NCBI RefSeq assembly: GCF_016801865.2 | Contig: NC_068938.1 | Coordinates: 196,758,429 to 196,822,428, forward strand | DNA: 64,000 nucleotides | Source of the DNA: Culex pipiens pallens | Taxonomy: Eukaryota; Arthropoda; Insecta; Diptera; Culicidae | Direction of reading: 5' to 3' | Shown here: one piece after another, positions 9,961-19,900 of the stretch | Numbering within the stretch: the stretch's first letter is position 1 | Layout: every line of letters begins with the position of its first letter | Position numbers and translations under genes: made by a program | Notes under the pieces: model-generated | The model's database searches: none | What the model saw: only the letters and a program-made list of their open reading frames with translations | What the model was told of the DNA's origin: nothing

Positions 9961-12045
9961 TAGGGCGTCCAATTTTCCCGGGTTTTGAATTTCCCGGGAA
10001 ACGGGAAAAATATTTTTGGAATCCCGGGAATTCCCGGGATCCCGGGAAATTTTTGAATCAGTAATAAAATCTATGTTTCATTATATTTGTTATGTTTTCA
10101 AGCTTAAAATGATTGAATTAGCTTAATAATATCAAATGGTTATAATCCTCACTTCAATCTAAACAAAGACGACAGTTTTAAAATAGCCTAAAAGATTTTT
10201 TTTTGTCTTTGTGGTGTTTAGGATTTTATATCAACTACTATTTTTAATTCCAGTATGATTAATCATTTTTTTATTTGCGAATCAAATTACATAATTCTTT
10301 TTTTTAAAAGGTCCAATAAGCTTTTGTTTTCCATATGTTTATAGGACCTATTCAAAAAAACTTTGGAATTCTTTCATATTTTTTTTCTTTTATATATATT
10401 TTATATGACATGACTAAAACAGCTAGAAAACAAACAACGACAATAAATAAAATGATACCAGTCAATGTAAAATTTTAGATAAGTTTTGAATTCATTGTTT
10501 TATATAAAACATATTTTACAAATTATCTTCAAGTTACTACCGCCAACCGAGGGAAAATCAGAACTACAGTCTAAATAGGTACAGGAGATTTTAGAGCAAT
10601 ACATTTGGAAGTACAAATTGTTTTGTTCTGTTAATGTTTCAACCGAAGTAATCCAAAACGTCATGCAAATATTTTTTGCTTTAATAGCTGTATTTATTCG
10701 TTACATTTGTACGTATTTGCCCTGGATGCCGGTGTTTGATTATAAATAATTTGATATGAGATTGTTTTTTTTTAATTTAAAATCGAAAATATACGTAAAT
10801 ATATCCAGTTTTTCAAAAAAATAAAATAATAGAGAAAAAATGTAAAGCACTAGGCATTTTGCGGACCTGGTAGGGGAAATCTACCCTTTCCAATCAAACA
10901 CCTATCTTCGTCATATGGAGAGTTTGATCCTCGATTAAAGCTCCAAAAATACTATTTGGGCTATAAACTTACCAGCAACAGCACCGCCTCGAGTAAGCAC
11001 GCAAATGTATGCCACTTACTGGCCAAAAAGATCACATTTAATGCACTTTTGATCATAATTTCTATTTTGCGAGACCACTTCTCATCATTTTGTTGGCACA
11101 CACAGTGACACACACGAGAATCCCTCAAACGCTTAATGAATATCACCAAAATTAACTTTTCACTTTCGCTTACTTTTTCACGGCGCTTAAGATATGAAAT
11201 TGATTCCAACTACCGGCAACATGTTCTTTTGATCATTAGTAAGGCACTCACTTGAAGAATAATCCCGAAAAATGTAATAAATTAGCAAGCGCCATCAAAA
11301 AAACAAACGCGCCAAGTCGTTTGACGTTTCAATTTTCACTTTGCATTAAAATCGAAGGCTGAAGAAAACCGAGCGAGAGACGAAGGCAAAAAAGAACAAA
11401 GGCTGGCCGTCAACACCACCTGCAGCACAGCCAGCGATGCCAGGAAACTTTCCCTATAAATGCCACTTTTCGTGAGTGTTCGTTTGAACTGTCAGCGCAA
11501 ATGGCAACACTCGACAGAGTGTTGGAAGAAAAAAGAACTAAGCCGATATTAGAAAAATGGGCGTGGCCCAATGCATTCGCCTCGATTAGAATACCATTGG
11601 GAATTTTTTTTTGTTAAATGCTTGGTAAAGAAATAGAATAACTTTTAGTGAAAGTGAAAATAAACAGAAATGTTCACAAAAACTTGCTCTACTCGTTGGT
11701 GTACTTGGTTTTAGTAAAATTCAAGGGAGACTCTAGATTATCCAGCATCATTCAAACACGACCGCTTATTAGGATTAAAATGGGTAGATTTCCCCTAATT
11801 CAAATTATAATATTTTTTCCTTAAATGCCAATTTAATGCTGAGATTTGCTGAATACAAATTTTAATTCATTTTATTGTTCTACTATTTTCACAACCAAAT
11901 CTGAATTTCCAGACCAAAATATGATTTTTTTTTCAATTTCGGGAATTCCCGGGACAAATTATAGAAAATCCCGGGATTCGGGAATTCCCGGTTTAGGAAA
12001 AATCCCGGGATTTTTGTCCCGGGAATTCCCGGGATGGACGCACTA
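9961..12045. mobile_element. hAT-like non-autonomous element H1 (8 bp TSD CAAACGAG)
   Basis: The ends TAGGGCGTCCA and TGGACGCACTA are inverted repeats with one mismatch. The 8 bp duplication CAAACGAG (9953-9960 and 12046-12053) fits the hAT superfamily. Both subterminal regions are packed with CCCGGG and GGGAATTCCC palindromes. There is no transposase. Copy H2 at 52006-53201 is in the opposite orientation. H1 itself contains element X1 (10871-11797); without it the length is about 1.16 kb, close to H2. Confidence 0.8.
10871..11797. mobile_element. TIR element X, copy 1
   Basis: Ends TAGGGGAAATCTACCC and its exact complement, 927 bp, inserted within H1, probably at TA. Copy X2 is at 40893-41842 in the opposite orientation. 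The two share a codon-like segment, on the minus strand here at 11209-10961, containing RREKVSESEKLIL. The core also holds G/C-rich promoter-like sequence near 11340-11480. Confidence 0.7.
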
Positions 12046-12157
12046 CAAACGAGAAATAAACCAGTCGTGTGTTTTGCTTTGGCATGAAAAGACGTGTCTT
12101 ATTATTTGGTTCGAAATATTCGGAATTCGCGGAATAAATCGGGGGAAAGTCACGACA
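12046..12157 (+). repeat. LTR1, right portion (with 8 bp TSD of H1)
   Basis: 12054-12157 completes the 5' LTR and matches 16310-16413. It begins next to the AATAAA polyadenylation motif of the LTR and ends CACGACA. Confidence 0.85.
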
Positions 12158-12158
12158 A

Positions 12159-12176
12159 TGGCGCATGCTCCCGTTG
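12159..12176 (+). other. Putative primer-binding site
   Basis: TGGCGCATGCTCCCGTTG starts 1 nt after LTR1. A TGG start complements the CCA end of tRNAs, as expected for minus-strand priming. I could not assign the tRNA. Confidence 0.5.
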
Positions 12177-12583
12177 CAAGTGTAAAGTGTAATTAGTGGA
12201 GATTGAGTATTTTTTTTTTTTGTTTTTAATAAGTTGCATTGTTTTGATGATGGGCGAGATGTGTTGCCGTGTGGCTAACAGCAGTCGCCATGATGGCGTC
12301 GGTGTTTGGTTGCAGTAGCAGCAGTGTTGAAGGTCTGACGCCTCTGACCTTGGTGGCAGCAGAAATGTTTGTGTGGGATGACAGAGTGGAAATTCTTGTT
12401 TTTCCTTTTGCTGTGTTTGGTGGTTTTAGAGGAAAATTTACAGTAGCAGCTGAAAGAAAAAAAATAAATGGGGAAGGAAGACGTCATTTGTTTGGAAGTA
12501 TATTCCCGCTAAGGTAAGACAGTAAAAATATAGATCAACGTTGGACGGATTTGCTCGAAATCAAATATAGTAAACACTCTAGT

Positions 12584-13140
12584 GTCGGACCGATGTCGGT
12601 TTGATGTCGGATGGATTTTTGGTTTTTTGTAGAACCGGTGCTGAAATAATGAGTAACGTACGGCCAATGTTTTCTTGAGATTTGTTGTTATGTTTCGACA
12701 GGATAAATGTTTGTGAAGAATTTTAATGTACTATTTTCATTTATTCAGGCGAAACTGAAAAAGCAATATGTATGGTAAACACTCTATCGTCGGACTGATG
12801 TCGGGTTGATGTTTGATGGATTTTTTTTATTTGCGCAGAGCCTGTGCCGGGATGAAGAGTAACGTACGGCCAATGCTTTTCTTGAGTTTTGTTGTTGTTT
12901 TACAGTAGGATAAATGTTTGTGAAGATTTAATTATGGATTATGGACAGTAGATATAGTTTATCGTCAGGCCGATGTTGGATTTATTTTGGGTGGAATTTT
13001 TGATTTTTATATGCCCCTTGCTGTAATGAAGAGTAACGTACAGCCAACGCTCTTCTTCAGTTTTGTTGTTGTTTTTACAGCAGGGTTAAAGTTTGTGAAT
13101 ATTTTATGGAGTTTTTTCATTTATTAAGCGATATTTAAAA
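12584..13140 (+). repeat. Tandem repeat, three diverged copies of ~170-205 bp
   Basis: Copies start near 12587, 12793 and 12965 with GGACCGATGTCGG-like sequence. Each carries GAGTAACGTACGGCCAA and GATAAATGTTTGTGAA. It is part of the LTR element interior. No gene. Confidence 0.75.
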
Positions 13141-13204
13141 AGCAACATGAAAATCTAGTTCTTTGAAAAAGTAAAGCGTGGATGGTTGAACTTTGAGCAT
13201 GAAT

Positions 13205-14345
13205 TTACGCAAGGGTAGAGCGTAATTCTTGATGTCTTGAGGCTGAGTCCCCTGCGAGGGTAGAGCGTGATTCTTGGGGTTTAAAGCTTGAGTCCCCTGT
13301 GAGGGTAGAGCGTAATTCTTGAAATCTTGAGCTTGAGTCCCCTGTGAGGGTAGAGCGTAGTTCCTGGAGTTTTTGAGCTTGAGTCCCCTGTGAGGGTAGA
13401 GCGTAATTCTTGAAATCTTGAGCTTGAGTCCCCTGTGAGGGTAGAGCGTAGTTCCTGGAGTTTTTGAGCTTGAGTCCCCTGTGAGGGTAGAGCGTAGTTC
13501 TTGGAGTTTTTGAGCTTGAGTCCCCTGTGAGGGTAGAGCGTAGTTCTTGGAGTTTTTGAGCTTGAGTCCCCTGTGAGGGTAGAGCGTAGTTCTTGGAGTT
13601 TTTGAGCTTGAGTCCCCTGAGAGGGTAGAGCGTAATTCTTGGAGTTTTTGAGCTTGAGTCCCCTGTGAGGGTAGAGCGTAGTTCTTGGAGTTTTTGAGCT
13701 TGAGTCCCCTGAGAGGGTAGAGCGTAGTTCTTGGAGTTTTTGAGCTTGAGTCCGCTGAGAGGGTAGAGCGTAGTTCTTGGAGTTTTTGAGCTTGAGTCCC
13801 CTGAGAAGGGTAGAGCGTAATTCTTGGAGTTTTTGAGCTTGAGTCCCCTGTGAGGGTAGAGCGTAGTTCTTGGAGTTTTTGAGCTTGAGTCCCCTGAGAG
13901 GGTAGAGCGTAGTTCTTGGAGTTTTTGAGCTTGAGTCCCCTGAGAGGGTAGAGCGTAGTTCTTGGAGTTTTTGAGCTTGAGTCCCCTGAGAGGGTAGAGC
14001 GTAGTTCTTGGAGTTTTTGAGCTTGAGTCCCCTGAGAGGGTAGAGCGTAGTTCTTGGAGTTTTTGAGCTTGAGTCCCCTGAGAGGGTAGAGCGTAATTCT
14101 TGGAGTTTTTGAGCTTGAGTCCCCTGTGAGGGTAGAGCGTAGTTCTTGGAGTTTTTGAGCTTGAGTCCCCTGTGAGGGTAGAGCGTAGTTCTTGGAGTTT
14201 TTGAGCTTGAGTCCCCTGAGAGGGTAGAGCGTAATTCTTGAAGTTTTTGAGCTTGAGTTCCCTGTGAGGGTAGAGCGTAGTTCTTGGAGTTTTTGAGCTT
14301 GAGTGCTCTGCGAGGGTAGAGCGTGATTATTGGTACTTTGAGCTT
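13205..14345 (+). repeat. 46 bp satellite, about 25 tandem copies
   Basis: The core AGGGTAGAGCGTAGTTC recurs every 45-46 bp from 13212 to 14312, followed by TTGAGCTTGAGTCCCCTG. Variants T/A in CTGTGAGG or CTGAGAGG and a few indels distinguish copies. On the minus strand a 381-residue open frame (14426 to 13281) runs through nearly the whole array. It cycles through three repeat translations because 46 is not a multiple of three. I treat that frame as a by-product of the satellite, not as a gene. Confidence 0.9.
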
Positions 14346-14429
14346 GAATCTCCTGAGAGACATTGAGATCTTAAATTCGAGATCGCGATTGAGATTATGG
14401 GTAAAATTAAAATAAAATATCTGCATTTT

Positions 14430-15940
14430 TTTCGGATTTCACGGTAATGATTCTGATTGGGTTTCAAAGAAGATGTAGTAAAAGAAATATGCCGTCGATC
14501 GTTGGAAAAATTGGTGGAGGAATTGTAGATTTTCAATCTTCGAAGTGATGATTTAAAAAACGATAGGCTCATAACCTATTCAACTTAAATTTTGATTGAA
14601 TTCCAGGGTAGATGTAGTATAAAAATAAATAAAAATTGTTGGACAAGTTGGCAGTGAAATTTGAAGATTTTTAATTTTTAAATCTGACGAGTTAAGAAAC
14701 TTATAACTTATACGACTTAAATTTGATTCCAGGGAAGATGTAGTAACCACAAAAAAGATTTTGTTGAACAAGTTTGTAGGAAATTTGAAGATTTATTCTT
14801 TTAATCTAACGATTTAAGAAACGATAGACCATAACCCATTTAACTTAAATTTGAGCTTATGATTGGATTCCAGGAAAGATGTAGAAACAGATAAGAAAAC
14901 AAATGATTTGTGGACAAGTTGGTAAAGAAATTTGATGATTTTCAATCTATTAATCTGACGATTTTAGAAACGATAGGCCATAACCTACACGACTTAAATT
15001 TGAACCCATAATTGGATTCCAGAGAAGATGTAGTAAAAGATTATTTAAAAATATTGTTGAACAAAATGGTGAAGGAATTTGTAAATTTTAAATCTTTCAT
15101 AGTGATGATTTTAGAAACGATACGATCATAACCTACTTAACATAAAATTGAGCTAATGATTGGATTCCACGGTAGAAGTGGTAATTGATTATTTAAAAAA
15201 AATCAGTTGTTGTAAACTTGGTGAAGGAATTTGTAGATTTTCGCAGTACTAGAACTAGAAATTTAATAATTCCAAGACACAGCACAACACATTACGGAAA
15301 TAGTTTCATAGTAAGGGGTGCTACTATCTGGAATCAACTTCCTAACGCGATTAAAAACATTCAAACCATTGCAAGTTTCCGCAAAGAATGCATCACTTGG
15401 TTTAGAGGATAAATTAATTAAAATGACATTAGTTTACACTGATCAGGAGTTTAGAATTTAATTAATATTTTAGAGAAAATGCTTTTCCGGTTCTCAACAA
15501 AGTGTAGTAATTTAAAAGGATATTTCCTTACTCTACATGAATAATAAATAAATGAAATGAAATGAAATGAAAATTTGAACTCATTATTGGATTCCAGGGA
15601 AGGTGTAGCAATAGATTATTAAAAAATCGTTCTTGGACAAGTGGGTGAAGAAATTTGTAGATTTTTTAATTTTTTCAATGTGATAATTTAAGAAACGTTA
15701 GGCTCATAACCTATTCAATTTAAATTTTAGGGAATAATTGTAATTCAGGAAAGATGTAGTAAAAGATTTAAAAAAATCAATTGTTGGGCAGGTTGGAGAA
15801 GTAATTAGTAGATTTTCAATATTTTAATGTGATGATTTAAGAAACAATCTTTTTGTAGTTATGATTTGAGAAACGATAGACTTGTAATCTACACCACTTG
15901 AATTTTAGCTCCAAATTGAATTTCTGGATAATTGTAGGTT
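14430..15940 (+). repeat. Diverged ~145 bp tandem repeat, about 8 copies
   Basis: Successive copies share GATTGGATTCCAGGGAAGAT, GGACAAGTTGGTGAAG and AAGAAACGATAGGCCATAAC, beginning near 14440, 14594, 14725, 14863, 15008, 15158, 15582 and 15730. The sixth copy is split by a LINE tail (15242-15573). Divergence among copies is much higher than in the neighbouring 46 bp array. Confidence 0.8.
15242..15573 (+). mobile_element. 5'-truncated LINE tail with reverse-transcriptase C-terminus
   Basis: An open frame ending at 15412 carries a C-terminal tail I associate with non-LTR reverse transcriptases (YGNSFIVRGATIWNQLP, then FRKECITWFRG and stop). About 150 bp of 3' UTR and a GAAAT-type tail (about 15552-15573) follow. 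Everything upstream of the last ~57 codons is missing, so it is dead. It lies within the 145 bp repeat array. Confidence 0.75.
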
Positions 15941-16178
15941 AAAATTCCCGATCAATTAATTAATTACACGATAACTTTCGAAGTTGTCGTATTTTATTTC
16001 TTTAATTGCAGGTAACCATGCTGACGTTGGGGTTTTGGCAGATATGTGTCACGATCAAGGATACCGGAGAAGTATTTATCGGAGCCGAATCCTGAGATGA
16101 GCTGAGTTTCCTGACTACCATGGATCAAAAAAAGCTGATTTTAATCTGCAGATGAATTTGTTATTGAATTTTTAGAGT

Positions 16179-16193
16179 AGGAAAGAACGAGGA
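16179..16193 (+). other. Polypurine tract
   Basis: AGGAAAGAACGAGGA lies immediately before LTR2 and is purine except for one C. This is the expected position of the plus-strand primer of an LTR retroelement. Confidence 0.7.
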
Positions 16194-16413
16194 TGTAGTG
16201 AATGAGTGTGGCAGAGAAGAGAGAGTGAGAATAGAGAGAGTGTATGTAGTGTAATGAGAGAGCAGGCAAGCCGAGAGAGAAGTTGAGAATGTGTGCGTGA
16301 GCAAACGAGAAATAAACCAGTCGTGTGTTTTGCTTTGGCATGAAAAGACGTGTCTTATTATTTGGTTCGAAATATTCGGAATTCGCGGAATAAATCGGGG
16401 GAAAGTCACGACA
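16194..16413 (+). repeat. LTR2 (3' LTR), 220 bp
   Basis: Starts TGTAGTGAATGAG and ends GAAAGTCACGACA. It contains AATAAA at 16311-16316 and is followed by the target duplication CAAAT. It matches LTR1 once the H1 insertion is removed. Confidence 0.9.
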
Positions 16414-16530
16414 CAAATCAACGTTGAATTTCAGTTCAATTTGCTGATATTTACTCCGCGGCAGTTTGGTGGCTATAATCTCCTGACAGTTGCAGCGATA
16501 GAGAAACTTGATTTTATCTCGCAATAAGCA
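16414..16530. mobile_element. Foldback element U1, right part
   Basis: Continues the U1 element interrupted by the LTR element and ends ATCTCGCAATAAGCAA. It is the inverted counterpart of 9536 onward. Confidence 0.55.
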
Positions 16531-16989
16531 ATATTTATTTAAATTTCCAGATTGAACTGAAACCAATTTTGTTTGTCTGTGACGGCAGTTATTTCAAACC
16601 GTAAAATCTCACACAAAGATGGCACTCGTTCGCAACGGGCTAACTCCATGCCCGTGTTCTTCTCTCTCGAGTCGCCGGGGCTGGCACCCCTGCCAAAAAT
16701 CAAAACAAGACCGAGAACTGTCAAAGGAACAAAATTTCCGCGAAGAGGCAAAAGTGAGCCGGAAAGTGGTTCGTGTGCGGCGACGAGGACGGTGCTGCGG
16801 GAAAACGTCCTTCAACCAGCAATCGACAGAAATAATTACATTTGGGAGCAGGAGGTTTTCACCGCCCGTGAGCGTAAAGCGTGAAAAGTGTTGGAAGGGT
16901 TTAGTTTGCTGGAATTTTACGCACAGTCGAATTCGCCGGAAGATTATCATTTGCCGGAAGGAGGGGACACCAGCTGAACGAAGCAAGTG

Positions 16990-19900
16990 ATGGGAGAAAT
17001 TCGCGACTGGCGTCCGTTCGTGTACGGCGGGGTGGCCTCCATCACGGCGGAATTCGGTGAGGATTCCAGAACGAGTGTTGTTTACATTGAGGCCTCTTGC
17101 GAGCTTATGCAATCAGCGATAGTAATCTTGCGTGTTTTGCGCTTCCCGTGTTTTGCAGGAACCTTTCCCATCGACACAACAAAGACGCGCCTGCAAATTC
17201 AAGGTCAGAAAATTGATCAATCTTTTGCGGAGCTCCGGTACCGCGGCATGACGGACGCGTTCATAAAAATCTCCAAACAGGAAGGCATCAACGCGCTCTA
17301 CTCGGGTATTTGGCCGGCGGTTCTGCGGCAGGCCACGTACGGCACGATCAAGTTTGGGACGTACTACACGCTGAAGAAGGTCGCCACCGAGCGGGGCTGG
17401 TTGCTGGACAAGGCGGGGAACGAGAACCTGTGGTGCAATGCCGGGTGTGCGACGGTGGCCGGGGCCGTTTCGAGTGCCATCGCGAATCCGACTGACGTGC
17501 TGAAGGTGCGCATGCAGGTCAGCGGGAAGGGCACGAACAACGCCGGGTTGGTGCGGTGCTTCAAGGAGATTTACGTGCACGAGGGCGTGCGGGGACTGTG
17601 GCGCGGGGTGGGACCGACGGCGCAACGGGCAGCGGTGATAGCGGCCGTTGAACTACCGGTGTACGATTTTTGCAAGCTGCACTTGATGGAGACGTTCGGC
17701 GATCAGGTGGCGAATCATTTCATGTGAGTGAGATGTCGCGAGGATTAGTTGCGAGTTATCACTTTAATCCGGACTTATTCTTCTGTTACGGTTTTAGATC
17801 CAGCTTTATTGCCAGCCTGGGAAGTGCAGTCGCGTCAACGCCGATCGATGTTATCAGGGTGAGTATTTTTAAAGGTTTAGATTCATTAAAATCGGTTCAA
17901 ATTGTGCATGTTTCTATCGGTTTTCTCATTTTGGTATAAATTCATTCCGTCTGTAGTTTATTTTAGTTTTTTTTTTCTATTTTATTCTTTAAAATTCTGA
18001 ATGGTTCGAAGAATTGAATTATTTGAAAATGTTGTTTGATATTTTTAAATTAAATGTAATTTAATCACAGACGAACAGACGTGAACAATAGGACATTTCA
18101 ACAAAAAATCATGAATCAGTATTCACTAGAGCCACCTTGTTGTGAAAACGAGAACGGAAAGAAAAATAGTGTGGCGAAATCAATATGAACCGTTGGCAAC
18201 ATGGGGCAAAACGGACCTTTGGCGTCATTTGCCATTGTTTAAAAGTGTCAACAAGAGATATCTCGTGATTATTTTACACAAAGTAAGTTAAATTTCAACT
18301 GTGGAAGATAGAAGATACTAATTAGGGACCATCCATAAACCACGTGGACATTTTTTTGGAAATCTCAACCGCATTCCCCTCCCCTCTCCTCCTCCCTCGT
18401 GGATAATTGTCCATAAAAATAAGGTTTGTATAGAGCGTAAACAATCGCCAAATTTAAAATTAGATTAAAACAATTTCAAAATAATAAATAGGCAATTTAG
18501 AATTTCTGAAACAAACATTTAAAACTATGTAAATTCAAAATTTTAAAATGTCTCAAATTCCATAATTTCAAAAATGTAGAATTTCAAGGTTTCTGGAACC
18601 TATATTTCAAAAATACAAGACTTGACAATGCACATTTATTTTTTTAAATTAATTTCAATAATATAAAAATCAAAATTTAAAAAACCTTAAATCCTAAAAT
18701 TTGAGAATTCGGAAATTGAAAAATTAATTTTTTTTAAATTAACAACCAAAAATATTTGTAGATTTTAAAATTATTAAATTCATAAATTAAAATATAAATT
18801 TTAAAATATCTCAAATTAAAAAAAATATTTTTTATGTTTTGAAATTTTTGAAAATTAAAAAAAATCCACATTTTTATTTCGAAAAATTCAGAAATGTCTA
18901 AACTGCTGAGTTATCTATTTTTTGAATATTCCAGAATTTTGAAAATGTATGTTTCAAAGCAAACAAAAAATTTAAATTCCGGAATTTAAAAAAAACACAT
19001 GACTTTAATACACATTAATTTTTTTTGAAGTAATTTCAATAATATAAAAATCTAAATTCCAAAAATCCAAAATACACTATTTTAAATATTTAAAGATTTT
19101 ATAATTTAAATTCATAAATTTAAAAATAATTTTTCAAAAGTCTCAATTTAAAAAAAAATATGTTAAGTATTTGAAAACTTTAAATTTTCGAAAATTAAAA
19201 AATTCCGCATTACTATTTCAAATAATTCAGAAATATCAAAATTACAAACGCTGAGAAAACTGTTTTTTATATTCTAGAATTTTGAAAATGTATGTTTAAA
19301 AAAATTAAATTCCAGAATTTAAAAAACACAAGACTTGGCAATACACATTTATTATTAAAAATAATATAATATGAAAATTTAAATGCAAAAAAATCGAAAA
19401 TTATGAAATTTTAAAATTTAGAAATCGAAAAATTTAGAAATAAAAAGAAATGTTTCAAAATACATTGTGTAAAATATTTAAAGATGTTATAATTATTGAA
19501 TTCATAAATTAAAATATAAATTTTCAAAAGTCTCAAATTAAAAAAAAATATGTTTGAGGATTTGAAAATATAATTTTTTTTGAAAGATAAAAAAATCCAC
19601 ATTTTTAAGTCAAATAATTCAGAAAGATCAAAATTCAAAAATATAAAAACTGAGAAAACTTTTTTTTAATTCTAGAATTTTGAAAATGTATGTTTTAAAG
19701 CGCTCAAAAAAATAAAAGTTTGGGAATTAAGAAACTCAAAAATACTCATATTCAGAATTTAAATATTTAAAATTTTAAAAAGTCAATAATTTAGAAACTT
19801 TTTAATTCAAATATTTGCATTTTTGAATTAAAAAATAATCTTGAAAAAAAAAAAATTCAGAATTCAAAATTCTAGAATTACAAAATTTTAGAACAAACGA

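Larger units (their letters stand above)
9845..16413 (+). mobile_element. Non-autonomous LTR retroelement with satellite-filled interior
   Basis: Two 220 bp direct repeats start TGTAGTG, end CACGACA, and look identical by eye (LTR1 9845-9960 plus 12054-12157; LTR2 16194-16413). Both outer flanks are CAAAT (9840-9844 and 16414-16418). A primer-binding-like TGG begins 1 nt after LTR1 and a polypurine tract abuts LTR2, giving plus orientation. The related foldback copy U2 contains the uninterrupted site (34019-34023), confirming the boundaries. The interior has no gag, protease, reverse transcriptase or integrase, only three tandem arrays (12584-13140, 13205-14345, 14430-15940). It resembles a LARD and would need enzymes from elsewhere. 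Later insertions: hAT-like H1 in LTR1 and a LINE tail at 15242-15573. Confidence 0.85.

Noticed and set aside
13281..14426. 381-codon open frame on the minus strand
   Set aside because: It is a translation of the 46 bp satellite, which is stop-free in all three minus frames; no protein features.
13205..15940. CRISPR-like direct repeats
   Set aside because: Head-to-tail satellite units with no unique spacers, in a eukaryotic setting.
16573..17112. Open frames on both strands before Bmcp exon 1
   Set aside because: Overlap the probable Bmcp 5' UTR and show no domain; kept as untranslated leader.
17113..17625. 170-codon minus-strand frame
   Set aside because: Antisense shadow of Bmcp exon 2.
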